Counted from the stretch's first letter, positions 18,609 to 30,363 are shown. The stretch is 64,000 nt of DNA from Atriophallophorus winterbourni (GCA_013407085.1 JACCGJ010010491.1:1-64000); one strand, 5' to 3'. Numbers and translations are program-made. Notes: a model not told the origin generated them from the letters alone.

Positions 18609-21600
18609 GTAATGTTTCAAAATGACAAGATACGTCTTTTCAGCTTTCTTATTTAGTTTGCGAATTTTGATCATGTTCGTTCAAGATTTATAGCAATCAC
18701 TTACATTTGAATTAATAATATTAGCTGTTCTACAGACATATCGAATTAAGAGTGAATCTCGATCATATGCACAGCATTTGCATTAAACCCAGAAAGGCTA
18801 AGGAGTCGAATAAAATTATCAATAATAATTGTAATTTAATTATAGCAAGTTGACAGTTTCCACAATATTCAATTTTGTTTCTTATCTACTTATACTTTAT
18901 AACCCACTAAATCACAACTAATTACTTTTAACTGATATGTGCAATAAATAAAATCAGGTCAGGCATAAGAAAGTGACAATTTACTAACAATAATTTAATC
19001 CTGAATGAACTAAACTAAGATTAGCAGTTGAATGATCATAATTGAAAAATTTTAATGAAGTTTGATTTAAGAGTTTTAGACATAATCCTACCGCAAACAG
19101 TCCATTTTCTGCGTGGCCTTTGAATGAGCCGTCATTTCGTGTTGATTTAACCAGTTAAAAATATGTTTTATGAATAGATGTGTTTATCGCACCCCACAAG
19201 CTGTAATATTTTGTGCACCATTAGGCAAAATATTAAACAGGAACCAGGAAAAGTGCATGAAATAGTTGTTTGAGTTAAAAATCGTTTGTTCGTAATGCTC
19301 GGTGATATCGATATCTCTATTTGACTAAATCAACGCTGTTTCACATTTACAGAGGAGTTTGACCGTTTCTTTACAGTCATAAAGTTCGAAAATTGTTGTG
19401 GTTGAATTAATTTTATTCACCGAAAAATCTTAAAAAATGAATTAAGCCGCTCCTCCTTTTATTTGGAAAGCCGATGTGGAATATGCGTCGAATATCTTAT
19501 ACATGTTCATCGATTATGTACAATTTAGGGTAGTTTGTGCAGAACATTTATTACATTCGTAATCCTGATTGTTCTTTTGTGTTTGAGCTGATGAAATTTA
19601 GGCCAAACTTGATTAAACTACACATCTCTTTTCAAACAATATATCTTTATATTCATTCGAAAGCGCTTGAAAGATCGAGACGTAAGTTGTTGTAAACTTT
19701 CTTATAATATCTCTCTTTTCATCGAAAACCCGTGTTCAATCAAACGTTTGCTTCTCTGAAACTAATCGTTAAATGTTATCAAAAAGCTTGTCAGAACTAA
19801 TTTAGTTTCATCGATTTAAAAAAATCAATATCTGGCAAATGAGCAGCTACGAGTGAATGACTATTGGCAAGCAATGCTTACCCAACCAAAATAATCAATA
19901 AAACTGCACAATGTTATTATTACATTTATCTTATACATCAATTACGCAGGTTTTTCTGAACTTCGAGGATAGTCTATGAAAACATTATGCATATGATGTA
20001 TACAACTAATGATGATTATTCTTTAGATTAAAATTCTATTAATATATAAATATGTTACAACGAAACACGATGCTCAAATACACAATCACAACTTGAAAAG
20101 CATTGAAGCATAACTTTATTTACAAGTGTACCACAATTCCACGACTCATTGAGACTGATAATAGTGTCTTTGTCTGATGACAGCAAACATGCGGAAACGG
20201 CGATGCGATCCGAATGTGAATAAAACAATATATGATTAATACTTACCTTCCTCATCATATTTTTTATGAATCTTGTTGATTTTTCTAACATAAACATTTT
20301 TGCGTTACGTGTTATGTAAAATATGCGTTTTGGAATTTCGATTTCGAATAGAATCGAGATTCATGTAATTAACATAAAAACTACACCTAATTTTTCACAT
20401 CCCCCGAACATACACAACAGACCCTGTTTCTGGCTGTTTGCTGTCATCAGGCGGAGGAAGTAAGATTAGTTTCAGTGAGCCTTGAAACAGTGAATAAGTG
20501 GTTAACAAAGCTATACTTGAATGCCACTGTCACAAAGAATCACGATGTTCAAACACAATCACACAGTGATTCCTGGTCACGCACTCAAAGTAATGTGTTG
20601 ATCACATCATCCGCACTTACACACCACTACCGGTTTCTGGATGTTTGCCAGCATCAGGTGGAGCCTTGAGTGCTTGACCAAACTTTACTATGTTATTCTG
20701 TGTTTGAACACCGTGGTATGTTGTACGAAACATATGTGAAAGTGGCATTCAAGTGTAACTATGTCTACACCTAAATTTATTTTGATTGTCTCCACATTTT
20801 AGTGGATTAACTACGATTAAAAACTTTTCTGTTCATTTGTCGGAAAATAAAACGAGTCAAACTATTGCCCTATTAATTTCTATAATGGTAGAAATATTTC
20901 TGTATTAAGAAATTTTGAATATTATTGTGTTAAAGCAAAAGTCAAGACTACCGTACCATGCGAAAAATAATAATTTTCACAGTTGTACTTTTCTCTTCAC
21001 TGTCACGGGTCATTTTAAGTAATTGTAGACAGTTTTGTTTCCAAGTAAACGCCTATGATAGAAGGAACAGCCAGTTTGGTATGGCTTGTGTTTAATATCA
21101 TCGTACAAACTACGCAACCTTACTTACAGAGTCATCAGTAGTATATTTTTAGTAAATAATGAAATATCGCAGCTTTTCATCACTGAAATTATTTAAAAGC
21201 TTTTGTGCAACAAGCATGCCCATTTTTCACGCAAATTACTGATGCTTTACGTATTATCCATATAGTGGGAACCACCTTAGCATCAACCATTTCGAGAGAC
21301 TTAGCATCTTATCCATAAAAAATACTTATAACATTTCTTGGAAAGTGATTAATTAGAAAAATCCTTGTAGAATGATTAATCTTTAAATAGCCCATATGAA
21401 TTTTTCCAATCCTTCATTGGCAGAACATTTTTTTTAAAAATTCTAAACTCAATCACGTGATTTAGCATAAAACATCATAAACTTTCAAATTACGAAGAAT
21501 TGCTAGATAAAGAACAGCATAGCGATAAAAATGGTTCTCATAATTTTTAAAGTGTAGACATTTTTAGAATTTGCATTACCAGCAATAATAAAATTGCAGT

Positions 21601-24600
21601 TTATATTAACCCTGTATTTCGCTATCTATTATGTTCACCTTTTTGTTTGCTTTTATCACTCATAATGTACACCATCACAAACAGCTTCGGAAACTAAAAG
21701 TAGGTTCAGCGCAATATTGTTGATCTTTGAAATGAAGCTTGCTCAAATATTTGAATATTCTTAGCTCCCCCTATTAACAATTAAGTTAAGCTTATGCAAT
21801 TTTTTAAAATTTATTAAAATATTTTCTTTATACTCAGTTTAGATGTTTGTTTGATAGTATGTAAATGATTCCAGGGTTTAACGCTCGAATCATTCAATTA
21901 TGTCAACTCGGAAAAATGTCGTGTATTATATATTTCGGTGCTTACATTTCAATCACTTACACATGTGGTTTGACGCATGTGGGTTTTATATAAGTTGTTT
22001 AGGGGAAAAGCTAGCCACACTCCGTGAACTCCATCCGAGCTAATTATGTTAATCCTTCTGACCAGTACACGAAGTGTGGATGGGTTTCTGTTCTAGATGT
22101 CGTTTTACTATAGAAGACCTGTGCCTAAAATTTGCTCTGCCGGATTGCGAATACGGAATTGAACTAGACAACACCGAATTTGAATCGAGCACATTTAACT
22201 GGACAATAAATCAGTGCAAACAAGCGGTAATTCGTATTAATAATCAAAAGAGTTGTACAAGGTGCCTACTTAGTAAACGAACATAGATTATGCTTATGAG
22301 CAGATAATTGAGAAAGTGCGAATAGTTACTTACGAATCATAATTTATCGAACAATCCTGTTAAACCTTCACCAGAACTTGAATTGGGTACACCGATATAA
22401 CGCAGTGACTCGAAAATAAATCAAATTGATTACTGAGGAGAACGTCGGTAGATTAGACATTGAGGAATATGCTATTCGCATTGCCACATCTCACAACACC
22501 ATTAAATGAGAAAGCTTTATATATTAGACAGCTTCAAAATTTTATACGCGTTTGGAAGCAATGTATGTAGCAATGGTTTCTCCCAAGAATTAATGATTAT
22601 ACGTGTGAAAATTACGTTTGCTTTAATTGTGTCGCTAAGCCCGTACGCTTGTTTTTTTATTTATTTATTGTTTTTTATTGTTTTATTTGATATTATGTTG
22701 ATGCTTTCTTGCATAAACTCGACGAGCGGTTAATCACTTACAGTAGAAAAAAATGGTAAAATTGAAATATGTTTATTATCAATCAAGAAACTTTCTAAGA
22801 ATATCAATAATAATCAAAATCTCAAGAATATTAAAAATAATAACCAGAATAATAATAAAAATACAAGCGCTCCTTGAATAACCAGAATAATTATAATGAT
22901 ATTTACAATAATAATGATGATGGTGATAATGTGATCCACCTTGATTACTTGCATATTCCAGTGGCGAAGAAAACTCAAAAGTGTCAGTTTTATTTAAATG
23001 CATAACTATTAAAATAACTTTTTAAGTAACTGAAAATACAATTTATTAATTACCCTTCAAATCCCAAGTGCATTCTCATTGACTCGACTAAAACATGAAC
23101 AACATTTTTTAATTACACGCTCAGCCACATCAGTTTTATTGCAGGTTGAAACGTAATTCTTTCAATATTCTCCGCTTCACATTTTATCTTTTTCTTTTGC
23201 ATATCCTTTTGTGTGGCTTTGATAATCTGATTCAACTATATGTTGATGATAATTCAACGAAATTAACTCAAATTTCCAGTTCTTATTTATCTTACGCAGC
23301 CATTAATTATACTGAGAGCGCGGAATTAAAATTCGTTAGAATAACTTTTATAAACATGTTTGGTTGGTGTGCTAAGTTTACAGAGTGAGCATGTCCGTCG
23401 TTTATAAAGCGATTTTAATCGACGATCTTACCACCTAACATCCAATCATCGAGCAATGAATATTGAAAATATTACTTTAAAAAATATAATATTAATCGCA
23501 TATGATACTGAACATCCAAAATAATACCAACTTGATTCTCTTTATCGAGAGCGTTGATTGTTAGCAGTATAACCGCCTGCATCTTCGCAGGCAGGATGTT
23601 TGACACTGTTCGAATCAAAAATAGTATGAGTACTGATGCTCAGCTTTGTTTTCTACAAAACAATAAATTCTGATACGTTTAATCCCTTTTAGGGAGGTTA
23701 TTTGTACACAATTCTGTAATAACGAACGTGATTGTTTTCGTAGAAGAATCCTTCATAATTAGAACATTAAAATGTGTATAAATTCAAGTTATATTTAACG
23801 TATATACTCGAGTATAAGACGAATATTTTTGCACGAATTTCGACCTATATTTCGTCGGACTCTCCCACATGCAACAATATGTGAAGTAAACCCTGTATGA
23901 TCGGAGAATGCTATCCAAATTGGACATCATTGCATTTCTAAAGATGACGATGATACCAGTATTATGAAGCAAAGAAAGATTATCAAATTACAAGTTTGAC
24001 GAAATACAAATTGTTTACACTTGCAAACGTATAACATCACAATATTCAATTTTATTTGAAAATGAACTTTGGGCATCCTCCTATGCGTGTATTAACTATG
24101 ACTGTGTATCTTCCCATGAAACGTTATGCTGTATATCATAAGGTGATCATATATATAAAATATTTTAAGAGGATGAGTTTTATAGTTGTTAAGGAATTAG
24201 CCACCTTTCTTATATTTAACATTATTTGTTACAGTAAGAACATGGTTTAATAAAAGTGAGTCAGAAATAAGCAATCGCGTTTTTGTACACTACATATTTT
24301 GACGTCAAATATGAAATTATTATGGATGTTTGCGCATCATTTTCGCGCAAGGAAAATGACGAAACTTCCTTCTATTGCAAATGAATAAATTAGCTCAATT
24401 TTGACTAAAAACTTCAGCCTTTTTAGTTTCTACAATATGCCGTACATCCTCCACGGCATATAGTATCTTATTATTATTCAATATTTTGAATGTCACTATT
24501 TTTCTTTTTGTGGATTTCGTTTAGTATTTTTTTTATTTCATTTAATTTTGTTTTTCATTGTGTACCTCTCGTTTATCCTGCTCTGCATCAGATAGAATTA

Positions 24601-27600
24601 GTCCCTGGGTTCCAGAAAGGACCAACTGTTGCAATGGTGGTTGGAAATATGTCTGTCAATCTACACGTTGTTGGATGCGATAGAATGACCAGCGTGAATT
24701 TAGTCGATAAAGCTTTCCCTAAGTTACACAGATATTTCTCTTTCTCTAACGTGAAGCTTATAACATTTCGCTACTCAAAATGTGAAAAATTATGAATTCA
24801 TTTATTCTTCAAATCACTTGATATCTGTTAGACTTATTGAAGATTTTTTCGGTTCTGAAGATGTGTCTGCTTATTTAAACACATTTGCTTTATTATGCCA
24901 TTAATTTTATTCTGTTTTCCAAATGCTGTTTGGCGAAACTGTCCAGATCAATGTAGAGTTATGCACACCAGAAACTATTTGCTCTATTCTTTATTTTGTT
25001 TCGCTTCGTTTCGTTAACAGAAAGTCTCCGAAATGTAATGTAAAATGCCAAACATTAATAACGTAACCCATCCTCGTTAAATGGAATCAAATATAACTGA
25101 AGGTTGCGGAATAATTAAAAATGTTTTTTGGATTTTACAGAAATTTGCCATACTCGATAATACATTGTTTATCAATTATACGTACGAACGTTTGTAAAAA
25201 TACACTCATAAAAACGTTCGAATGATTTTACTGTGCTCATGTTCATCTAGAGAACGTTAAGTATTCCGTGAGTAAGTGAAATTTTTCTTTCTCTGGTATC
25301 TAACATTCATGTGATTATGCAATTGGATAAGATACCCGAATTATATTTGAGTTTTTAGAAACAATGCTAACAGAAATTAAAACAAAATTAAAGAAGGTTA
25401 CTTGTAGTTAGCGCCAAATTCATTTTGCTTTTGCTTCACCCAGTGTCTCGTCTTCCGTGAAAATTTCATGCAGGAAATAATTGTGCAGATTAACTAATAG
25501 AAACAATTGTTTTATCACGAAACATAAAGCCTACGCCCAAAAATAACAGCTCGAGAAACCAACGGGGTATCTACCTGGACAAAAGGAAATTGTTTATTTG
25601 AAAAATCATATCCAGCATACTAAAATTCCTTGAATTTGTACATGTTATTATTGCATAAATTGTCTGAATTATTTGGAAGAACAACCAAAGCTTGCGCTCA
25701 GTAAGTCTTTCATATATTTCCATACATTTTGTAAAGGCCACACTAATATATACATATATGTGTGCAAATTTAATGATTGAAGTTTTTCTTCTAACATTTT
25801 GGGAACTTTTTCAAATTAATAACTCGGCTGAGTGTTATACATTGAGTTCAAAATATTGTCGGGCAGACTGAATTTGAAACAAATTTTCATTGGTCACAGT
25901 TTCCGCTAATTGAATCCAATTACTGGCTTCATACTACTTTTTATTATCACGTAAGAGCTTCAAAATTGGTATCAATAAGCTCAGGGACTATTCACTTTTG
26001 CAATTCACGGGAAACGTTGACTACGTTTTACTTCAAAAGCTCCACTCAAGTGCGACAACCAAAAAGCGATGGTCAAGATCAGAGGTACCAAAGATAATAA
26101 ATGACCTTATAAATTGTGGGACTCAAAATTGTAAGCTGTTAGATGAAACGACATATAAGACAACATATGTATATGTACCAAAAAGTCGATTTCATAGAGA
26201 TTGGTACCGGAAAACGTAAGCAATATTCGAAATTCACTGTTCTTTCTGAATGTAGTTTGGTTAAAGTCTCTTAATCCCATGCGGATAGTGTGGGCACATA
26301 ACATTTCTAGGAAATAATTTGGCTTCGTCCCAATTGTGACAATTGACATTGAAACGTTTGTGAGTAGAATTCGATTAAATTTTTAAAAAAGCACATTTTG
26401 TGGTATTACTTCACGTTTGATTTCTAATTGATAGCTGGGTGAAATATGTTAAAGTGGGGATCGGAAGTTATTCGGATATTACAATTATTACGATAACATT
26501 ATTTTGATTAAAAATAATTTGCGAATGTGCACTTATTTAAACTAAAGACATTCGTTTATCCACAGATAATGTAATGTTGCTCTGAAATCTTTGAAATATA
26601 TGTTACCACACAAAACAGGAATAAAACTGGGTATAATATTTGAGCATAATTGATACTGAATGACGTCACCAAAATGAGATAACATAATCGCATATATGTG
26701 TTGCCGTGTTTGGATATTCTGTACGAAATTACATGAAAACGATAAGATATTGTGAGATATGCGATTGTAACCGGGTTTTATACTTAATTGTCTTTAATTT
26801 GGAATGCTTATTAGTTTTCTAGTACAAATGTGGTGTGTGAACAGTATACGAACATCAACCGCGAAGTCGCTGAAGATACAAATTTATCGCTGCCGAACTC
26901 GTTCAAACGCATGAAGATTAAATGCATTAGTTTACACGGTAATACGCAAAACAGAAGCAATTAGAGGTTTTTCCCTATCTATTTATTTTTACTCTAAAAT
27001 AACCTTGAACTATGAATCCGCAGCATTCGTACTATGCATACGTCTATGTGAACGTTGGGTCTTTGAAAAACGCACACAAACTGTTAATTCTAGATTGTGA
27101 TCGTGTACAAAATGTCGTGCTAATAAAGATCAATATATTTGTAATATAGTGTTAACAAAACTTAAGAACATAATGTAGCTTAACAAAAAAGATTTGCGCT
27201 TGTATGTTACTGTTCTATATGGTTGTACGACCAAACTGTTCAATTACATATCAATGATTAAAATGCAAGCAAATGTGGATTATTTTCAAAGCTCAAGAAA
27301 CGTTTACAAATTTGAACGCGGAACCAAATTCACTTACATTAATTTTATGACTTCTTTCATTTTGTATACATGATCGTGGTGTCTTTAAAATTTGTAGAAA
27401 CAAGGTTGAAAGCCACCCAGTTTATCCAGTTCTGGCTTCGGGAATTTCTCTCTCATATATATCATATATCCATTATATCACAAATATATATGTACTTGAC
27501 ATTTTTATGAATAATGTTGTGTGCCGTGCTATCAGTGTTGTTATTGAATAAAGATATCCCCAAACAAATCGCAATATTTGAAATGCTATCATGAAAATAA

Positions 27601-30363
27601 AATGTCATTCAAATTAAAAATATATTTCAGAACTGGAAAAATTTATATCAGGTAAACCTTTCGACAGGTTTGAAATAATTTGCGAAGTAAATATTAGCAC
27701 CAGCTTATGCACAAGCAACTAAACTCAAAAGAAACAAAAGAAACCTTTTTTACCATGTCCGTTAAAAGTGTATTATGCCCCAAGCGATCTGTTAAATCAC
27801 ATAGTTTGACTGCCTGGTTGGAAAGTGCACATTTCGCCTCAAATAAACAGTGATAAAATTAATGATTAAAAATGAAAATCTAGAAATAAGCAAAATTACA
27901 TTCCGTAACAGATCGTTATTGTAAGGCAAATCACATCAGATAATTCTTCAGATTCCATTAAATTAATTTCGTATGACTATTGCTTTTTAAGAACAAAAGT
28001 GTAGATTTAATCAAAGTAAAGTTAAAACGTTGGTATTAATGTATTAAAAATTTAAGCGTGATTCCCAATATTTCGAAAATGTAAAAAACTTGATATTTAG
28101 GATGTGCTTCAGTTTTTTTGATCGCGATTGCTTTGACATGTTGTCTATAATTGTTTAAAACATTTATTTAGCCTTGGAAGCTGGTAAGTTAAAACATAAC
28201 ATGAAGCAACAACTCAAAATATTTTGGTTAAGTACACGCGTTGTGGTAATTTTAAAGTCTTTTGGGACTACTCATAAGTAGCAAATATTTCGCGATTATT
28301 TAATCAGCTTATTTTGAAATGGCGTGACTAGATTTGGACCCGTTTTATATATTATCGAAATATACTTAATTTGATTCCCGTTAGCCTGGAACTATCATAA
28401 TCATCATTCTTTTGATGACGATCTATGGTTTTAATCAAACTCTAACCTTCGGTTCATTTGATGATACATGTATGAATTTCCACATTTGTATGTGAAAATC
28501 AACGCTTTCGTGTTCCAAGCACGACTACTATAAGTTTGCTGACAACCAAATTTCAAAACATCTGTAGTATTGATCATAATGTTTTATCTAAAATAAATGT
28601 ATTGTGCATGAATAATCAAAAAATAAATATCTAACAAGACCTAATGTTGACATTGCCAGTTTCAGACCTCAGAAATGTGCTAAGCATTATAAAGACAAGA
28701 AAATTGGTTGATGAATCACATTGCACCAAGTGTGAACAGACTAAGACTTATTACTGGTCAAAAGCTCTCCAATAATTTGCAGAACGCTATGCTTTAGCAC
28801 AATCCAAGAGCAGGAATGGCTAAGTAGTCCGACAAAGGCATCCGCAAGGCGTCAGAAATTTGTATTTCAGGAGAATTACATGAATGATCGCATTTTAGGA
28901 ACTGGAAATGAATGAAGGAATTTATGAGTTGTCCAACGATTCATGGTTCGTCAAGATCATTTAATGCCCCCATGTGATTAGGGAATTTAGGGGTTAAAAC
29001 TGATCAATGTTTCGAAGGTTAAATTTCAGTAGTGAACCGTCGTGCAACCAATATCTAGACAGAAAGCAGGGGTTTTAATTGGCTAATGCGGCACGAAGTG
29101 ATTTTAAGGCACGGTATGGTGGTCTGGTAAAAGAATTTTTATCCTTAAAAGCCATCTGACATTAGTTGGCTAAAAATGAAACAAACAAACTCGTGTCGAG
29201 ATAAACAACAAAATCTGTGGAGACAAAAATGAACCGCTGTGGAACTGATATTTGTTTGTGAAAATCCTGGCAATTTGCCACACCTGAGGAAGCAATTAAA
29301 TCGTGTTTGAATTTCGAAGATATGCATTGTACAACTGAAGACTGGCAATCGAAGGTTCTCTAATGATGTGTAGAAACAACGCCCCCCAACATAACGTATA
29401 ACTTGAATCACTAAAACTCTGGTAGCAACAATGGGCAGAACACATGATGTAGATTACGCAAGCAGATCATGAGAACAATTCTGAGACAGCATGATTGAAA
29501 ACACAAAAACGCTGTGGGAGTATGATCTATTGATGGATATGCGTTTCGAACAAGTCTGTCTAAATTTCTCAATGGAGCGAGTGTATGAACGCGAATGGTG
29601 TGCCAAAAATCACCTAGTTAACCACACCACAATGGCAACTGATTCATAATTTGTACACCTCTATCTACAATATGAATGGATTACGTTCATAAATACATTA
29701 TACGCGTCGTTATTTTCATGGTTAATGTGGAAAACATATTCAGAAAGCGGTGATCTCATTAAAGTTAACCAAAATCATATATTTTAGGAAATATCCATGG
29801 GAACCAAGTTGCATGTAAGTTTCCAGATTATTTTCATTTAATTTTGTATAAAACGCACTATTTATGAATGATATGCGTTGACATGTTGAAAAATCCTGGT
29901 TTTGCAATGAAACGAGTTAAATGGATGAATTTAATTATGGGAACGATTTAACAGAAAGGCATCGTCCAAATTTAAATGGTCTAAAAAAAATGACGCGGTT
30001 CTTCTATTTTTAGTGCGGGCAAAATGTGACTACTGTAAGTTTACTGACAACTCTAAAATCGTTAGGTTTTTCAATTTGAGCGCGATAAATTAAATTTCCC
30101 TTAATAAATTAGATTTGTCGGTGTTAATTCTTTATATATTAATCAATCCTCTTATGTCACTCGTTCAAATTGTCCCCAAATTATCTTATATTTCAAAGTT
30201 GATTATTCTCGGAACTCATAAATCAGAAAGCAATTTTGTAGCCAAAAGAAACGACAGGATGTTGAAATATAAAGCGCAAAATTTTGAATTCTTCCAAGAA
30301 TTATCAGGGGATGACCTAGCCATCTCTCTCACAATTAGCTTTCCACCTGAAATCGGACAATGA
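18536..30363 (+). CDS. large micro-exon gene (MEG-like) candidate
   Basis: A chain of tiny exons, each with good splice sites, a length divisible by three and an open phase-1 reading: 19664-19681 (18 nt), 24235-24255 (21), 25251-25271 (21), 25680-25700 (21), 27631-27651 (21), 28172-28183 (12), 29788-29814 (27), 30014-30034 (21). They end in a terminal coding exon at 30113-30363, which also enters in phase 1 and stops at TGA. The best first exon is 18536-18608 (signal peptide beginning MRKYFSILFTAFLYF), also leaving in phase 1; a second signal-peptide exon lies at 20958. With these exons the product is 161 residues. Seven GTAAGT or GTGAGT donors in 19-30.4 kb close a 12-27 nt exon of 3n length; one other GTGAGT (26360) does not. 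Weaker in-phase candidates: 21685-21699, 22744-22755, 23591-23623. Architecture matches schistosome MEGs (secreted, splice-variable). Which exons are used, and whether this is one gene or two, is inference. No domain recognised. Confidence 0.62.
19664..19681 (+). CDS. candidate micro-exon, 18 nt
   Basis: Donor GTAAGT; acceptor ATTCATTCGAAAG (AAG, moderate). Adds LERSR in phase 1. It lies upstream of the alternative first exon at 20958, so it can only join the 18536 exon. Confidence 0.4.
20414..20663 (-). repeat. hammerhead-bearing repeat, two degenerate ribozymes about 210 bp apart
   Basis: Two hammerhead-like motifs on the minus strand, both in the same direction, flank one repeat unit. At 20414-20456: CUGAUGA and GAAA present, GUC cleavage triplet, but stem II and stem I poorly paired. 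At 20622-20663: CUGAUGC (ninth core base changed), stem II UGG/CCA with loop CAAACAU, GAAA, CCGGUA. The unit between them reappears, diverged, at 31550-31690 and, inverted, at 20688-20765. Same-strand ribozyme pairs bounding a unit are the architecture of retrozymes and Penelope-like pseudo-LTRs. Confidence 0.6.
20958..21018 (+). CDS. candidate alternative first exon with signal peptide
   Basis: ATG at 20958; MRKIIIFTVVLFSSLSRVIL then phase-1 end A|GTAATT. Unspliced, the frame continues to 21094 and adds NCRQFCFQVNAYDRRNSQFG and one more cysteine, which could be a short secreted peptide of 45 residues instead. Its MRK start and phase match the exon at 18536. Confidence 0.4.
22074..22286 (+). 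CDS. unrecognised cysteine-rich ORF
   Basis: Seventy codons with eight cysteines, FCSRC, LCLKF, PDCEYG, NQCKQ and SCTRC, and an N-glycosylation site (NWTI). A TATATAAG lies 80 bases upstream, and a TTCTGTTCTAG acceptor sits inside the start, so it may be a terminal exon beginning near 22097. It does not fit the phase-1 chain of the large MEG. No domain recognised. Confidence 0.3.
   Translation: MWMGFCSRCRFTIEDLCLKFALPDCEYGIELDNTEFESSTFNWTINQCKQAVIRINNQKSCTRCLLSKRT
22790..22925. repeat. AAT/ATA-rich simple sequence
   Basis: Degenerate AATAATA/ATAACCAGAATAAT runs. The 74-codon minus-strand ORF here is a product of this low complexity. Confidence 0.6.
24235..24255 (+). CDS. micro-exon, 21 nt (large MEG)
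   Basis: Strong acceptor TTATTTGTTACAG and strong donor GTGAGT. Only phase 1 is open (phases 0 and 2 hit stops); it adds RTWFNK after the split codon. Confidence 0.6.
24490..24795 (+). CDS. unrecognised ORF with hydrophobic N-terminus
   Basis: A 101-codon frame inside the proposed intron. The start (FFFLWISFSIFFISFNFVFH) is translated from a long pyrimidine tract that ends in CTGCATCAG, an excellent acceptor at 24588, so the true exon may begin there in phase 0 and encode IELVPGFQKGPTVAMVVGN and onward, ending in a lysine-rich tail. It could belong to an alternative transcript or be chance. Confidence 0.25.
   Translation: MSLFFFLWISFSIFFISFNFVFHCVPLVYPALHQIELVPGFQKGPTVAMVVGNMSVNLHVVGCDRMTSVNLVDKAFPKLHRYFSFSNVKLITFRYSKCEKL
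25251..25271 (+). CDS. micro-exon, 21 nt (large MEG)
   Basis: Acceptor CATGTTCATCTAG, donor GTAAGT (an inner GTGAGT four bases earlier would break the triplet length). Phase 1 adds NVKYSV. Confidence 0.55.
   Translation, partial: RTLSIP
25680..25700 (+). CDS. micro-exon, 21 nt (large MEG)
   Basis: Donor GTAAGT; acceptor GAATTATTTGGAAG is less good. Phase 1 adds QPKLAL. Confidence 0.45.
25900..26215 (+). CDS. two overlapping unrecognised frames, possible exon
   Basis: From the acceptor TTGGTCACAG at 25899 one frame reads FPLIESNYWLHTTFYYH and stays open to TAA near 26096. Another frame, open from before 25950, encodes a basic segment with two cysteines (INCGTQNCKLL) and ends at a donor-like AAAAC|GTAAGC at 26215 (phase 2). 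Neither fits the phase-1 micro-exon chain. One may be a real exon; I cannot choose. Confidence 0.2.
27631..27651 (+). CDS. micro-exon, 21 nt (large MEG)
   Basis: Very good acceptor AATATATTTCAG, donor GTAAAC. Phase 1 adds LEKFIS. Confidence 0.55.
28172..28183 (+). CDS. micro-exon, 12 nt (large MEG)
   Basis: Acceptor CATTTATTTAG, donor GTAAGT. Phase 1 adds LEA after the split codon. Confidence 0.6.
28505..28560 (+). pseudogene. decayed copy of the 30014 micro-exon region
   Basis: GACTACTATAAGTTTGCTGA here matches GACTACTGTAAGTTTACTGA at 30027-30046 with two differences, one of which turns the donor GT into AT. This looks like a duplicated micro-exon that lost its splice site. Confidence 0.4.
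29788..29814 (+). CDS. micro-exon, 27 nt (large MEG)
   Basis: Acceptor CATATATTTTAG, donor GTAAGT. Phase 1 adds NIHGNQVA after the split glycine codon; other phases are also open. Confidence 0.6.
30014..30034 (+). CDS. micro-exon, 21 nt (large MEG)
   Basis: Acceptor CTTCTATTTTTAG, donor GTAAGT. Phase 1 adds RAKCDY with a cysteine; phase 2 is closed by TGA. Confidence 0.6.
30113..30363 (+). CDS. terminal coding exon of the large MEG
   Basis: Enters in phase 1 after AATTTCCC..AAATTAG at 30112, only 78 bases past the 30014 micro-exon, and is open for 82 codons to TGA 30361. It begins with a hydrophobic stretch (LSVLILYILINPLMSLV), then a charged mid-part (NDRMLKYKAQNFEFFQEL) and ends SFPPEIGQ. 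No domain recognised. Confidence 0.55.

Noticed and set aside
22506..22733. 75-codon plus-strand ORF
   Set aside because: Composition of T-rich low-complexity DNA (FFIYLLFFIVLF); no acceptor or homology.
22779..23003. 74-codon minus-strand ORF
   Set aside because: Reads through an AAT-rich simple repeat (HYHHHHYYCKYH).
26311..26359. exon ending at GTGAGT (26360)
   Set aside because: 49 nt and stops in all three phases.
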